Part shown: positions 1 to 7,177 of the stretch, piece after piece | Numbering within the stretch: position 1 is the first letter of the stretch | Layout: each line of letters opens with the position of its first letter | NCBI GenBank assembly: GCA_028291845.1 | Contig: JAQGNM010000228.1 | Coordinates: 1 to 20,551, forward strand | Length of the DNA: 20,551 nucleotides | Source of the DNA: Massilia sp. | GTDB lineage: Bacteria; Pseudomonadota; Gammaproteobacteria; Burkholderiales; Burkholderiaceae_D | Reading direction: 5' to 3' | Program-made: the position numbers and the translations under genes | The notes under the pieces: model-generated | The model's input: only the letters and a program-made list of their open reading frames with translations | Database searches by the model: none | Told to the model about the DNA's origin: nothing

Positions 1-254
1 CGAAACCAGTTTTCGGTGTCGTAACTGGCAACCACCTGGTAACCCTCGAACCCTTTCGGGTAGGTCGCCTGACCGGCATTGAGGAAGCGAATCGTGCACG
101 GCTGGGCACGTGCGCCCTGCAGACGGAAGTGGAACCACTGGTGAATATCGGCATGCGAATCGCTGCGCAACTCGAGGTCGATGCGCGAAGCGCTGTCGGC
201 CTTGACGACGACGATGGAACCGGAATCGAATACCTGGCTGATTTTAATGGTCAT
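1..254 (-). CDS. M14-type carboxypeptidase, N-terminal part (cut by window edge)
   Basis: An open frame starts at the ATG read backwards from 254 (MTIKISQVFDSGSIVVVKAD...) and runs off the left edge without a stop, so only about 84 residues are visible. The visible part is a beta-rich segment with phrases such as DIHQWFHFRLQGAR and NAGQATYPKGFEGY. These resemble the N-terminal domain that precedes the zinc carboxypeptidase domain in cytosolic M14 peptidases (AGBL / bacterial M14 with an M14_N domain). The catalytic HxxE...H motifs would lie outside the window, so the assignment rests on the N-terminal domain alone. No clear Shine-Dalgarno precedes the ATG. The gene lies 47 bp downstream of the small gene at 302-706 on the same strand, so the two could be cotranscribed. 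Confidence 0.6.
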   Translation of the reverse strand, partial: MTIKISQVFDSGSIVVVKADSASRIDLELRSDSHADIHQWFHFRLQGARAQPCTIRFLNAGQATYPKGFEGYQVVASYDTENWF

Positions 255-301
255 AAACTATGGCTGGGCAAGAAGGTGGCAGGAAGGCGCCCGGCGGCGC
301 C

Positions 302-706
302 TCAAGCGTCCAGATTCATCAGATCGTTGTGATAGTGCGCCATGATTTGACGCATCAGTTCCACGTTCGACGGGTTCAGCAGCAATACCAGGCCCGGTTT
401 GCGGTCGAGCTCGAACGTCATGCGTATCGATTCGGGGAACTCCTTGCACTGCACGGTGAGTGCGCGCGGCGTGGTCGGATCGTCCCAGTCTTGCTGAGTG
501 ATCGCGGGCGGCGCAGGCGGCTGGCGCAAATTTGGATTTTGATTGACGGGAATATGCTCGAGCAGCCAGAACACCATACTGGCCGGCAGGATCAGGCAGG
601 AGTCCTTTCCTGCGTCGTAGGAAAATTTCGCCAGCAACAGGTTGCCTACAGGATCGCACGACATGGCCATGCTTTTGACTTGACGGATAAGCGCTGGTTT
701 CACCAC
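302..706 (-). CDS. Hypothetical protein, 134 residues
   Basis: The frame starts at a GTG at 706, with a second GTG directly after it, preceded by a GGGGAA-type ribosome-binding sequence. No ATG with a better site was found; the ATG at 670 lacks one. The product is soluble: no signal peptide and no membrane helix, with a short hydrophobic stretch around residues 40-52 (LILPASMVFWLLEH). Its C-terminal half (MTFELDRKPGLVLLLNPSNVELMRQIMAHY) looks like a compact alpha/beta fold. I do not recognise the family with certainty; some features recall the small YjeJ-like hypothetical proteins. It lies just upstream of the M14 peptidase gene on the same strand. Codon use looks like that of its neighbours. 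An overlapping longer frame at 258-764 is a shadow. Confidence 0.6.
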   Translation of the reverse strand: MVKPALIRQVKSMAMSCDPVGNLLLAKFSYDAGKDSCLILPASMVFWLLEHIPVNQNPNLRQPPAPPAITQQDWDDPTTPRALTVQCKEFPESIRMTFELDRKPGLVLLLNPSNVELMRQIMAHYHNDLMNLDA

Positions 707-970
707 AAAATTCCCCGCAGTAGATAAATAATACGATAGATCGAACGATGCACTGTGCGTGCAAAAACGCGTCGATTCTACCGCATCCGCGGGGTTTACT
801 GGGTCAAAACAGGGGCTGAAGCCATGCCAGCCGCAGTTGCAAAAGGTACCGCCCTGTGCATCTGCTGTTACCCGGGAACCGGCGCAGCCATCCGTACAAC
901 CATGGCTGTGTGCCCATACCGCGTTCCCGGTGATACCTAAAACGTCTCGGTCAGTGCAGATCGGTAGCGC

Positions 971-1285
971 TTACGACTGTTTGTTGCCCTCGTTGCCTCC
1001 GCCTGCCGAGCCCTTGCCGCCGCCGCTACCGCTGCTGCTGCCGCCCCGGGTGCTGGTCTCGGACGATTGACGGTTGCCGTGGCTCATGCTGCCGGCGCGG
1101 CGTGCTTCCTCCGAGGTGAATTCGTGCGCAGTCCCCTTCTGGTGGGCGGCCTTGCCGCCTTCGCTGGCGATTTCGCGCTGGCGGGCCGGATCCATGGAAG
1201 CAAACCCCCGGTTCTTGGTGCTGCCCTGGCTCCCCCCCTCGTTGCCCGATTGCTTGTTGCCCTTGTCTTGATTGCTCGTTGCCAT
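971..1285 (-). CDS. KGG-motif stress-associated protein, about 104 residues
   Basis: The chosen start is the ATG at 1285 (MATSNQDKGNKQ...), preceded by GGAGG five bases upstream; longer versions with upstream starts lack such a site. The protein is almost entirely hydrophilic. It contains a KGG block, GFASMDPARQREIASEGGKA, followed by AHQKGTAHEFTSEEARRAG. This is the conserved motif of the KGG / stress-induced hydrophilin family (GsiB- and YciG-like), whose members accumulate under general stress, desiccation or stationary phase. The C-terminus is a Gly/Ser tail (SSSGSGGGKG). No enzymatic function is expected; a protective role is inferred from the family. The gene is divergent from the low-complexity gene at 1631, across an intergenic region with unusual repeats. 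Confidence 0.85.
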   Translation of the reverse strand: MATSNQDKGNKQSGNEGGSQGSTKNRGFASMDPARQREIASEGGKAAHQKGTAHEFTSEEARRAGSMSHGNRQSSETSTRGGSSSGSGGGKGSAGGGNEGNKQS

Positions 1286-1630
1286 GATGTCCTCCATCGA
1301 TTTCATGTTGCGCTCTGAAAGCGATCTTGCTCGCTGCAAAACTGCCGGCGCCTCCATGTGGATGAGCCGCCGATGCAGACCATCTTAGGCAGCGCTACGC
1401 GCATGAGCTATAGGACTCAAGTTGCCACGCTTGTAGGACTAAAGGAGGGTAAACATGCCCTCTGTAACTACCTTGGTTCGCAGCACGTTTGCGTCAGTTT
1501 GCGTCCTACAAGCTACCCCGCCGTGATCCTATTCTTGACGCTCAGCCTTAAGCGCATCATGCAGTTTCAGAAGGCAGCATTGGCCCGCATAAGCAGGCCG
1601 GCAGCCGCTTCAAACCAACAGGAGACCGAC
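1286..1630. promoter_or_regulatory. Divergent intergenic region between KGG gene and Gln/Ser/Gly-rich gene
   Basis: These 345 bases hold no long gene but contain ordered sequence. TAGGACT occurs twice (1411-1417 and 1434-1440). A perfect 11-bp inverted repeat, GCTTGTAGGAC at 1429-1439 and GTCCTACAAGC at 1503-1513, encloses a strong Shine-Dalgarno (AAAGGAGGG, 1441-1449) and a 23-codon frame at 1455-1526. GTTTGCGTC is tandemly repeated at 1487-1495 and 1497-1505. Promoters for both flanking genes must lie here, but I cannot place -10 and -35 elements with confidence. Confidence 0.5.
1455..1526 (+). CDS. Possible 23-residue leader peptide
   Basis: The frame is ATG CCC TCT ... TGA, encoding MPSVTTLVRSTFASVCVLQ plus four more residues. 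What supports it is the very strong ribosome-binding sequence AAAGGAGGGTAAAC directly before the ATG and its position inside the loop of an 11-bp inverted repeat. Nothing in the peptide is recognisable. It could be a translated leader that controls the downstream gene at 1631, or chance. No codon bias can be assessed at this length. Confidence 0.25.
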   Translation: MPSVTTLVRSTFASVCVLQATPP

Positions 1631-2368
1631 ATGAATTCGAATCAGCGCAGTGAAGGCAACAACCAGTCGAACAACGGCGGCAATGAACTCGACATGAACT
1701 CGGCACGCGCCGGCACGGCCGATCGCGATAACATCGACCCCGCCACCCGGCGCAGCGGCGAACTCGGCAGCGAGCAATCTGGCGAGTTCGGCGGCAACCA
1801 GCAGTCGGGCCAATTCGCCCAGGGCGGCCAGGGGCAAGGCGGCTTGCAATCGGGTGCGCAATCCGGATCGCTACACTCCGGCAGCCAGCAATCCGGCGGC
1901 CAGCAATCGGGCAGTCCCGGTACCGACCGCAATCAGGATACCCGCGGCGGCACCTACCAGGAAACCGGTGCGCAGCCGTCCGGCGCGCATCAACCGGGCT
2001 ACCAGAACGCCGACCGCGGCAACGAGCAATCGGGCGAGCGCGATATGAGTTCCAGCCGCGACAGCTTGCCAGGCGGCAGCCAGCAAAGCACCGACCGCAG
2101 CGGCTCGCAAACGGGCAGTAATTCGCTGCAGGGCGAGCTGCAGGGCGGCAAGACCCGCCAGGGCGGCACCGACGACCGCCAGTCGAACGACGCCGCCGGC
2201 AGCTATCCGATGAGCCCGGGCGGCAGCCGCCAGTCGGCTGACCAGAAAATGGATGACGACACCGGCTTGTCGAATACTGCAAACCGCCAGACGCCTGACC
2301 TCGACCCGGCCCAGCGCCAGGAGAATCAGAGCAACGTCGGCCGCCGCAGCGACGGCACGCCCGACTGA
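1631..2368 (+). CDS. Low-complexity Gln/Ser/Gly-rich hydrophilic protein, 245 residues
   Basis: The start is ATG at 1631 (MNSNQRSEGNNQSNNGG), preceded by AGGAGACCGAC; the frame is open further upstream but without a start as good. The protein is almost wholly made of Q, S, G, N, D, R and T, with many QQSG / QSG units (for example SGSQQSGGQQSGSPG around residues 77-95) and no hydrophobic core, signal peptide or membrane helix. It should be intrinsically disordered. Together with the divergent KGG protein it looks like a stress hydrophilin or desiccation-type protein, but this is inference from composition and neighbourhood. No named domain is visible. A strong intrinsic terminator follows 46 bp after the stop. 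The tail (QENQSNVGRRSDGTPD) is charged. Confidence 0.65.
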   Translation: MNSNQRSEGNNQSNNGGNELDMNSARAGTADRDNIDPATRRSGELGSEQSGEFGGNQQSGQFAQGGQGQGGLQSGAQSGSLHSGSQQSGGQQSGSPGTDRNQDTRGGTYQETGAQPSGAHQPGYQNADRGNEQSGERDMSSSRDSLPGGSQQSTDRSGSQTGSNSLQGELQGGKTRQGGTDDRQSNDAAGSYPMSPGGSRQSADQKMDDDTGLSNTANRQTPDLDPAQRQENQSNVGRRSDGTPD

Positions 2369-2413
2369 GTACGGGCCCCGCCGCCGGGGCGCCCAACCCG
2401 GCCAAAGCACGTT

Positions 2414-2450
2414 AAAACCCCGCCATTTCCGCTGGCGGGGTTTTATTTTG
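2414..2450 (+). terminator. Intrinsic terminator after the Gln/Ser/Gly-rich gene
   Basis: A perfect 12-bp stem, AAAACCCCGCCA (2414-2425) with TGGCGGGGTTTT (2433-2444), has a 7-base loop and is followed by ATTTTG. The T-rich side favours plus-strand termination. The A-run on the other side would allow it to act in both directions. Confidence 0.9.
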
Positions 2451-2526
2451 TGCGCACGATTGCGCGCCACGTATGCGCTGCGGATGACGCCGAACAGGTA
2501 TATTGCGTCAAAACAGCGATTCAATA

Positions 2527-2557
2527 GCAATTCAACAATTGCAATTTACAATTTACA
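2527..2557. promoter_or_regulatory. AT-rich palindrome and tandem repeat upstream of ypfJ
   Basis: GCAATT-CAAC-AATTGC (2527-2542) is a perfect 6-bp-arm palindrome. It runs into a tandem CAATTTA CAATTTA repeat (2542-2555), just upstream of the GGAGA ribosome-binding site of the gene at 2570. It may be an operator or an mRNA 5' hairpin; no known motif matches. Confidence 0.3.
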
Positions 2558-2569
2558 CGGAGAAATCGA

Positions 2570-3457
2570 ATGAAATGGGAAGGTAACCGCGAAAGCGACA
2601 ATGTTGAGGACCGGCGCGGCGATGGCGGTGGCGGCGGCGGTGGCGGCTTCAGCTTTGGCGGCGGCTCGATCGGCATCGGCACCATCGCCATCGCCCTGAT
2701 CGGCTCCTATTTCCTGGGCGTGAGCCCGATGACGATCATTAACGCCATCAGCGGCGGCGGCGGGCCGGTCGCGGTGCAGCAACAACAAGCCCCGGCGCAA
2801 CGCCCGCCGGCATCGGATCGGCCCGCCAAGTTCGTCTCGGTGGTGCTGGCCGATACCGAAGACGTGTGGACCAAGCTGTTCGCCGAACAAAACGCCCAAT
2901 ACGTCAAACCGAAACTGGTGCTGTTCACCGGCGCCACCGCTACCGCCTGCGGTACCGGCAACACGGCTTCAGGCCCGTTTTATTGCCCCGGCGACCAGAA
3001 AGTCTATATCGACCTGGCGTTTTATCGCCTGATGCAGGAGCGTTTCCACGTGTCGAGCGAATTTGCCCAGGCCTACGTGATCGCCCACGAAGTCGGCCAT
3101 CACGTGCAACACCTGCTCGGCATCGACGAGCAGGTCGCCGCCACGCGCCAGCGCGGCAGCGAGCGCCAGGCCAACGCCATGTCGGTCAAGCTCGAACTGC
3201 AGGCCGACTGCTTCGCCGGCGTCTGGGCCTTCCACGCCAACCAGGCCCGCAGCATCCTCGAGCAGGGCGACGTCGAAGGCGCGCTGGCGGCAGCCACCGC
3301 GATCGGCGACGACACCCTGCAAAAGCAATCGCAGGGCCAGGTGGTGCCCGACTCGTTCACCCACGGCACCTCGGCGCAACGGGTGCGCTGGTTCAGCAAA
3401 GGCATCCAGTCGGGCGAACTGAAGCAGTGCGACACCTTCTCCGGTCAGGCACTGTAA
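2570..3457 (+). CDS. ypfJ: YpfJ-family neutral zinc metallopeptidase
   Basis: A 295-residue protein of the putative neutral zinc metallopeptidase family (Zn_peptidase, YpfJ). It begins with the family-typical MKWEGNRESDNVEDRRG, then a Gly-rich linker (residues 18-32) and one membrane helix (about 33-52, IGIGTIAIALIGSYFLG). The catalytic domain follows from about residue 85. The zinc motif HEVGHH is at 173-178 (HExxH 173-177), and ELQADC around 209-214 supplies the probable third ligand Glu209. Length and domain order fit the family. The protein is expected to be anchored in the inner membrane with the peptidase outside; physiological substrates of the family are not established. ATG at 2570 follows ACACGGAGAAATCGA. 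It stands alone between a terminator upstream and the lipoprotein gene 110 bp downstream. Confidence 0.93.
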   Translation: MKWEGNRESDNVEDRRGDGGGGGGGGFSFGGGSIGIGTIAIALIGSYFLGVSPMTIINAISGGGGPVAVQQQQAPAQRPPASDRPAKFVSVVLADTEDVWTKLFAEQNAQYVKPKLVLFTGATATACGTGNTASGPFYCPGDQKVYIDLAFYRLMQERFHVSSEFAQAYVIAHEVGHHVQHLLGIDEQVAATRQRGSERQANAMSVKLELQADCFAGVWAFHANQARSILEQGDVEGALAAATAIGDDTLQKQSQGQVVPDSFTHGTSAQRVRWFSKGIQSGELKQCDTFSGQAL

Positions 3458-3468
3458 GGATGTGAATC

Positions 3469-3500
3469 GAGCTCGCGGCGGCGTCCACCGATGCGAGCTC
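3469..3500. repeat. Hairpin downstream of ypfJ
   Basis: GAGCTCGC (3469-3476) and GCGAGCTC (3493-3500) form a perfect 8-bp stem, 12 bp after the ypfJ stop. No T-run follows directly, so it is a weak terminator candidate or an mRNA-stabilising 3' end. Confidence 0.4.
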
Positions 3501-3567
3501 AGGCGCGCTCTCCGATTTTTGTCAAAAGACTAGAATTGTCCAAGACAAAATTATTCAGTGAGCATCC

Positions 3568-4467
3568 ATGCCGAATGCCCGTATCCGCCCTACCCTCCTG
3601 CTGCTTGCCGCCGGCGCCGCCGTTGTCGGCAGCCTGGCCGCCTGTTCACCATTGACCGCAATCAATGCGCTGTCGCCGGCGGGCGGCGCTGAAGCCACCA
3701 CTGGCATCGCCTACGGCAGCGAGCCGCGCCTGAAACTCGACATTTACCGCCCGGCCACGCCGGCGCCCGGCGCGCCGGTGGTGGTATTTTTCTACGGCGG
3801 TAACTGGAATTCCGGTGAACGCATGGACTACGCCTTCGTCGGCCGCGCCCTCGCCTCGCGCGGCATCGTCGCCGTGATCCCCGATTACCGGCTGTATCCG
3901 CAGGTCAGCTACCCCGACTTCCTCGACGACTCGGCGCAAGCGGTGGCCTGGGCCGCCAACAATATCGCCAGCTACGGCGGCGATCCGAAAAGCCTGTTCG
4001 TGATGGGCCACAGCGCCGGCGCCTACAACGCCGCCATGGTGGCCCTGGATGGGCGCTGGCTGGGCAAACAGGGCGCCACGCCGGCGATCCTGGCCGGCTG
4101 GATCGGGCTGGCCGGACCATACGACTTTCTGCCGATCGAAAATGAAAACGTCAAACCGGTGTTTCACTTTCCAAACACACCATCCGCGTCACAGCCGGTC
4201 AATCATCTCGACGGCAAGAAGCTGCCGACGCTCTTGATCGCCGCCAACAACGACAAACTGGTCAACCCCAGGCGCAACACCGGCGGCCTGGCCGCACGCC
4301 TGCGCGGCCACGGCGTCCCGGTCACCGAAGTGTATTACGACGGCGTCACCCACACCACCCTGGTCGGTTCGATCGCCGCACCCTTGCGAGGGCTGGCGCC
4401 GACCCTCGACGCCATCGACAAGTTCGTTCGCAACAACGCCAGTTTGAGCAAAGTCCAAGCGATGTAA
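3568..4467 (+). CDS. Lipoprotein alpha/beta hydrolase (carboxylesterase-like)
   Basis: A 299-residue protein with a lipoprotein signal: a charged N-terminus, a hydrophobic stretch and the lipobox LAAC, with Cys26 as the lipidated residue. The rest is an alpha/beta hydrolase of the esterase/lipase type (BD-FAE-like). The oxyanion loop FFYGGNW lies at 74-80, where HGGxW is usual, so His is replaced by Tyr. The nucleophile elbow is GHSAGA with Ser149. Probable acid and base are Asp229 (NNDKLV) and His262 (GVTHTTL). It should act as an envelope-bound esterase; the substrate cannot be read from sequence. The ATG at 3568 has only a weak ribosome-binding sequence. An overlapping TTGTC/GACAA repeat region lies upstream. 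The next gene starts about 37-100 bp downstream, so cotranscription with the glycosyltransferase is possible. Confidence 0.88.
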   Translation: MPNARIRPTLLLLAAGAAVVGSLAACSPLTAINALSPAGGAEATTGIAYGSEPRLKLDIYRPATPAPGAPVVVFFYGGNWNSGERMDYAFVGRALASRGIVAVIPDYRLYPQVSYPDFLDDSAQAVAWAANNIASYGGDPKSLFVMGHSAGAYNAAMVALDGRWLGKQGATPAILAGWIGLAGPYDFLPIENENVKPVFHFPNTPSASQPVNHLDGKKLPTLLIAANNDKLVNPRRNTGGLAARLRGHGVPVTEVYYDGVTHTTLVGSIAAPLRGLAPTLDAIDKFVRNNASLSKVQAM

Positions 4468-4567
4468 CGACGGCGGAACCGCGGCTTCACGCGCGGCTCT
4501 AACAGTGAAAACCGAAATCGCAGCCGCACATCGCTGCAGCTGCGGTTGCGATCACACTGGAGGGGCC

Positions 4568-5797
4568 GTGGCGACATCGAACGACAGCAGTGCAACGCCG
4601 ACGGCGTCGTCGTCACCCAGCCTGCTCGACAACATCACTGCCAACGTGGCTGCCAGCGGGGTTGCTAACGGGGTTGCTAACAATAATACCAGCGTGCCTG
4701 CCAGCATCGCCGTTGTCGTCACTAGCGGCGGCGACGCCGATCTGCTCGACCGCAGCCTCGACGCGCTTACCCGCCAGGATCTGCCGGCCCTCTTTGATCT
4801 GGTCGTGGTCGACGAATACCCGGATCCCGACCGTGTGGCCGCGCGCATGGTGGCAATGTGGAGCGCACGCGGCGCTGTCCATGAGGCTCATCGGCCGAAT
4901 GAGAGCGGTGCTCGCTTGCACCATCTGCCCAACAGCGGCGAAGCGCAGGGCGCGGCGGCCGCCCGCAACCTCGGCTGGCGCGCCAGCGGCGCCGCCATCA
5001 TCGCCTTCACCAGCGACGACGCCGTGCCTGCCGCCGACTGGTTGCGCCAGGGCGTGAAGGCTCTGGGCGCGGGCAGTGGCCAACTTGCATCAGATGGGGA
5101 CGGAGCAGCTGGTGCAGCGAATGCCGCGCACCATGCCGCCGACGATGCCGCCGATCCGGCGCACGCAACGCTGGACGCCGTCTGCGGCCGTGTCGACGCC
5201 GTGCTGCCCAAGCATCCTACCGAATCGCAGTGGCGCGAGCACCAGCGCGCAGCCGGCGAATTCACGGGTTGCAACTGGTTCTGTCGGCGCGCGCTACTCG
5301 AGCGCCTCGGTGGTTTCGACGAACGCTTCACCGATACGGCCGGCGCCGACGCCGACATGCACTTTCGCCTGCTCGAAGCCCAGGTAGCGCTGTCGCGCGC
5401 GCCGGCGGCGTCGGTCGCGCGTCCGGTGCCTGCGGCGGGCTGGGCCGATAGCCTGGCGCAATTGCGCGCCCTGAGCGGCGAAGCGCTGCTGTACAAAAAG
5501 CACCCACGGCTGTATCGCGAAAAAATCCGCAGCCTGCCCGACTGGCACGATGCCGTCGTCGTCGCCGCGCTGCTGCTCGCCGCCACCGGCATCTGGCTGG
5601 GCCACGAACTACTGACGGTGTGCGCCGGCGGCATCTGGCTGGTGCTCACCGCCATGCTGTGCATCCGGCGCCTGCACGACACGGCGAAAACGCCATCGCA
5701 TGTCGCCGCCGTGCTGCTCACTTCCTTCGTTCTGCCGCCGCTGGCGTTGTTCTGGCGCCTGGTCGGCGCGGTGCGCCACCGCGTTCCCTACGCCTGA
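4568..5797 (+). CDS. Family 2 glycosyltransferase with C-terminal membrane helices
   Basis: GT-A fold glycosyltransferase of family 2. The N-terminal nucleotide-binding part has IAVVVTSGGDADLLDRSLDA and FDLVVVDEYPDPDR, then AAARNLGWRASG and the DXD-like FTSDDAVPAADW. The acceptor region contains EFTGCNWFCRRALLERLGGF followed by FDERFTDTAGADADMHFR. The C-terminal 90 residues hold two or three hydrophobic helices (VVVAALLLAATGIWLG, GGIWLVLTAMLCI, AAVLLTSFVLPPLALFW), indicating membrane attachment. It probably adds a sugar to an envelope or exported glycan; donor and acceptor are unknown. I chose GTG at 4568 because GGAGGGG lies two bases upstream. An in-frame GTG at 4505 would add 21 residues, including the Cys-rich HRCSCGCDHTGG, but has no ribosome-binding site. 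The region after DXD has an Ala/Asp/His-rich insertion. The downstream HAD-like gene starts 3 bp after the stop. Confidence 0.82.
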   Translation: MATSNDSSATPTASSSPSLLDNITANVAASGVANGVANNNTSVPASIAVVVTSGGDADLLDRSLDALTRQDLPALFDLVVVDEYPDPDRVAARMVAMWSARGAVHEAHRPNESGARLHHLPNSGEAQGAAAARNLGWRASGAAIIAFTSDDAVPAADWLRQGVKALGAGSGQLASDGDGAAGAANAAHHAADDAADPAHATLDAVCGRVDAVLPKHPTESQWREHQRAAGEFTGCNWFCRRALLERLGGFDERFTDTAGADADMHFRLLEAQVALSRAPAASVARPVPAAGWADSLAQLRALSGEALLYKKHPRLYREKIRSLPDWHDAVVVAALLLAATGIWLGHELLTVCAGGIWLVLTAMLCIRRLHDTAKTPSHVAAVLLTSFVLPPLALFWRLVGAVRHRVPYA

Positions 5798-5800
5798 ATC

Positions 5801-6862
5801 ATGAAAACCATCTTTCTTGCCAGGCAAGGCGTATTGGTCGAAGGCAGCGGGCCGCACTGCACCTTGCGTTGTGGCGCCGCCGCCGGCCTGCGCCTGTTGA
5901 CCGAACTCGATTTCCGCCTGGTCGTCGTCGACGATGCCGGCGCCGCGGGCAGATTGCATGGCACATGCGCCTGCGCAGGGCCGCCTCCACCATCGGCCCA
6001 TGCCGATAAGCTCCAGCTCCAGCTCCAGCGCCAGCCCGGCGTCGCCACGCGCGCGCGAACGCTGTGGCGGCAGGCAATTTTCACCGACACGCTGCCGGTG
6101 CGGGTGCCGCCATCGCCCGCGATTTCAGCGGACGAGCCCATCGACAACACCGGCCGGCGCGCCGACAACGGCCAGCGTCGCCGTCGATTCGACCTTGCTG
6201 CCGACGTCGATCGCTGTTGCACGCACGAAGAGGACGACATTGCCACGCCCGACTATGAGATGCTCGAACATGCGTTGGCACAGGGCTTGGTGCCTGAGCT
6301 TGCAAATGAGCTCGCCAATACGCTTGGGCACAAGCTTGCACATACCTTCACCAACTGTGCGGAGCGCGGGCGAATGCACGAGCAAGATTTTGCGCGCCCG
6401 TTTAAGCCCATCGTCGACGAATTCGGCGGCGGCGCCATCGACAATCGCGCCGCGCCTGCCTGCCGCATACGCGATCGCCTCGGCGACTTGCTGTTTCGCG
6501 AGCAGCTGACCTTGCTGGGACATTACTGCTGCCGCCACCGCGACACCGGAATGCGGAACGCACGCGTCAAAGATTCCCGGCTACCCGCCATCGAGGCGCC
6601 CTGCCGATTCTGCCGCCCGCCGCAACCGGGGCTGTTGCTGCAGGCCGCTTTCGATCACCGCATCGACCTGGCGGCATCCTGGCTGGTCGGCGCCACCCTC
6701 GACGAGGTCGAAGCGGGCAACCGCGCCGGCTGCCGCACCGTCATGATCGACAACGGCAGCGAAACGCTCTGGCGCATGGGACGTGGCCGGGTACCGACGC
6801 GTATCGCGCCGGATCTGTACGGCGCGGCGCGGTTGATCGCAGAAGAGGGAGAGCGCCCGTGA
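5801..6862 (+). CDS. HAD-like protein (GmhB-type relative) with degenerate active site
   Basis: A 353-residue protein starting three bases after the glycosyltransferase stop, so translation is probably coupled. The N-terminus MKTIFLARQGVLVEG aligns with the HAD motif I of histidinol-phosphatase / GmhB-type phosphatases (usual FLDRDGVL), but both aspartates are missing. The C-terminal part has the right architecture: CRFCRPPQPGLLLQAA (268-283, usual CxCRKPxPG) and SWLVGATLDEVEAGNRAGCR (293-312, usual VGDxxxDxxAG). There Asp of VGD is Ala298 and the Lys of RKP is Pro. About 200 residues of low-similarity sequence separate the two parts, against roughly 180 residues for a whole typical GmhB. I infer a pseudoenzyme or a decaying gene rather than an active phosphatase. 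The open frame is intact. Function, perhaps with the glycosyltransferase, is unknown. Confidence 0.6.
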   Translation: MKTIFLARQGVLVEGSGPHCTLRCGAAAGLRLLTELDFRLVVVDDAGAAGRLHGTCACAGPPPPSAHADKLQLQLQRQPGVATRARTLWRQAIFTDTLPVRVPPSPAISADEPIDNTGRRADNGQRRRRFDLAADVDRCCTHEEDDIATPDYEMLEHALAQGLVPELANELANTLGHKLAHTFTNCAERGRMHEQDFARPFKPIVDEFGGGAIDNRAAPACRIRDRLGDLLFREQLTLLGHYCCRHRDTGMRNARVKDSRLPAIEAPCRFCRPPQPGLLLQAAFDHRIDLAASWLVGATLDEVEAGNRAGCRTVMIDNGSETLWRMGRGRVPTRIAPDLYGAARLIAEEGERP

Positions 6863-7177
6863 ATGGGCGCCGCTGAAGAAACTCACGTAAGAAAGCAAGA
6901 GCGCCTTCCTGACGAAGCGCCTGTACGAGACGCGCCGATTGCAGCCAGGGTGCGGTCGATCGCGCAGATAAAAACATCGGCACGATCGACTATCCCGGCC
7001 ACTGCGGTTTTCGCGGCACCGGCCACTGTAATTGCCATTGCAGTTGCCACTGCAATTGCCACTGTAACTGCCGCTGTAGCGCATCCGCGCTTGTTGCTGC
7101 ACTTGCCGGAAACAGGGCGCGCCGCACTTGCAAGCGCAGCGCCCCTGTTCGCCCGCGCTGCCAGCACCGGGAAACGC
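6863..7177. other. Convergent intergenic region with 12-bp tandem repeats and a hairpin
   Basis: No gene is supported between the HAD-like gene (plus) and the PAS gene (minus). Open frames exist on both strands, but they are low in complexity and one runs antisense through the oxalate genes. The region carries a 12-bp repeat array (7022-7081) and a long imperfect hairpin, AACAGGGCGC (7111-7120) with GCGCCCCTGTT (7139-7149), pairing with one bulged base. The hairpin has no T-run but could end minus-strand transcripts from the PAS gene. Confidence 0.5.
7022..7081. repeat. Five 12-bp tandem repeats
   Basis: Consecutive units are GCCACTGTAATT, GCCATTGCAGTT, GCCACTGCAATT, GCCACTGTAACT and GCCGCTGTAGCG. 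A further degenerate unit, GCCACTGCGGTT, lies at 6999-7010. The changes are mostly transitions. The array lies between convergent genes. Confidence 0.8.

Noticed and set aside
258..764. Minus-strand frame of 168 codons overlapping the gene at 302-706
   Set aside because: Arg/Ala-rich with no protein-like hydrophobic pattern; the 302-706 frame looks like a real soluble protein.
1358..1630. Upstream extension of the Gln/Ser/Gly-rich gene
   Set aside because: The open frame continues upstream, but its translation differs in composition and only the ATG at 1631 has a good ribosome-binding site.
4505..4567. Cys-rich N-terminal extension of the glycosyltransferase (HRCSCGCDHTGG)
   Set aside because: It looks like a possible metal-binding motif, but the GTG at 4505 has no ribosome-binding site while the GTG at 4568 has GGAGGGG; it is probably untranslated. 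Homologue alignment would settle this.
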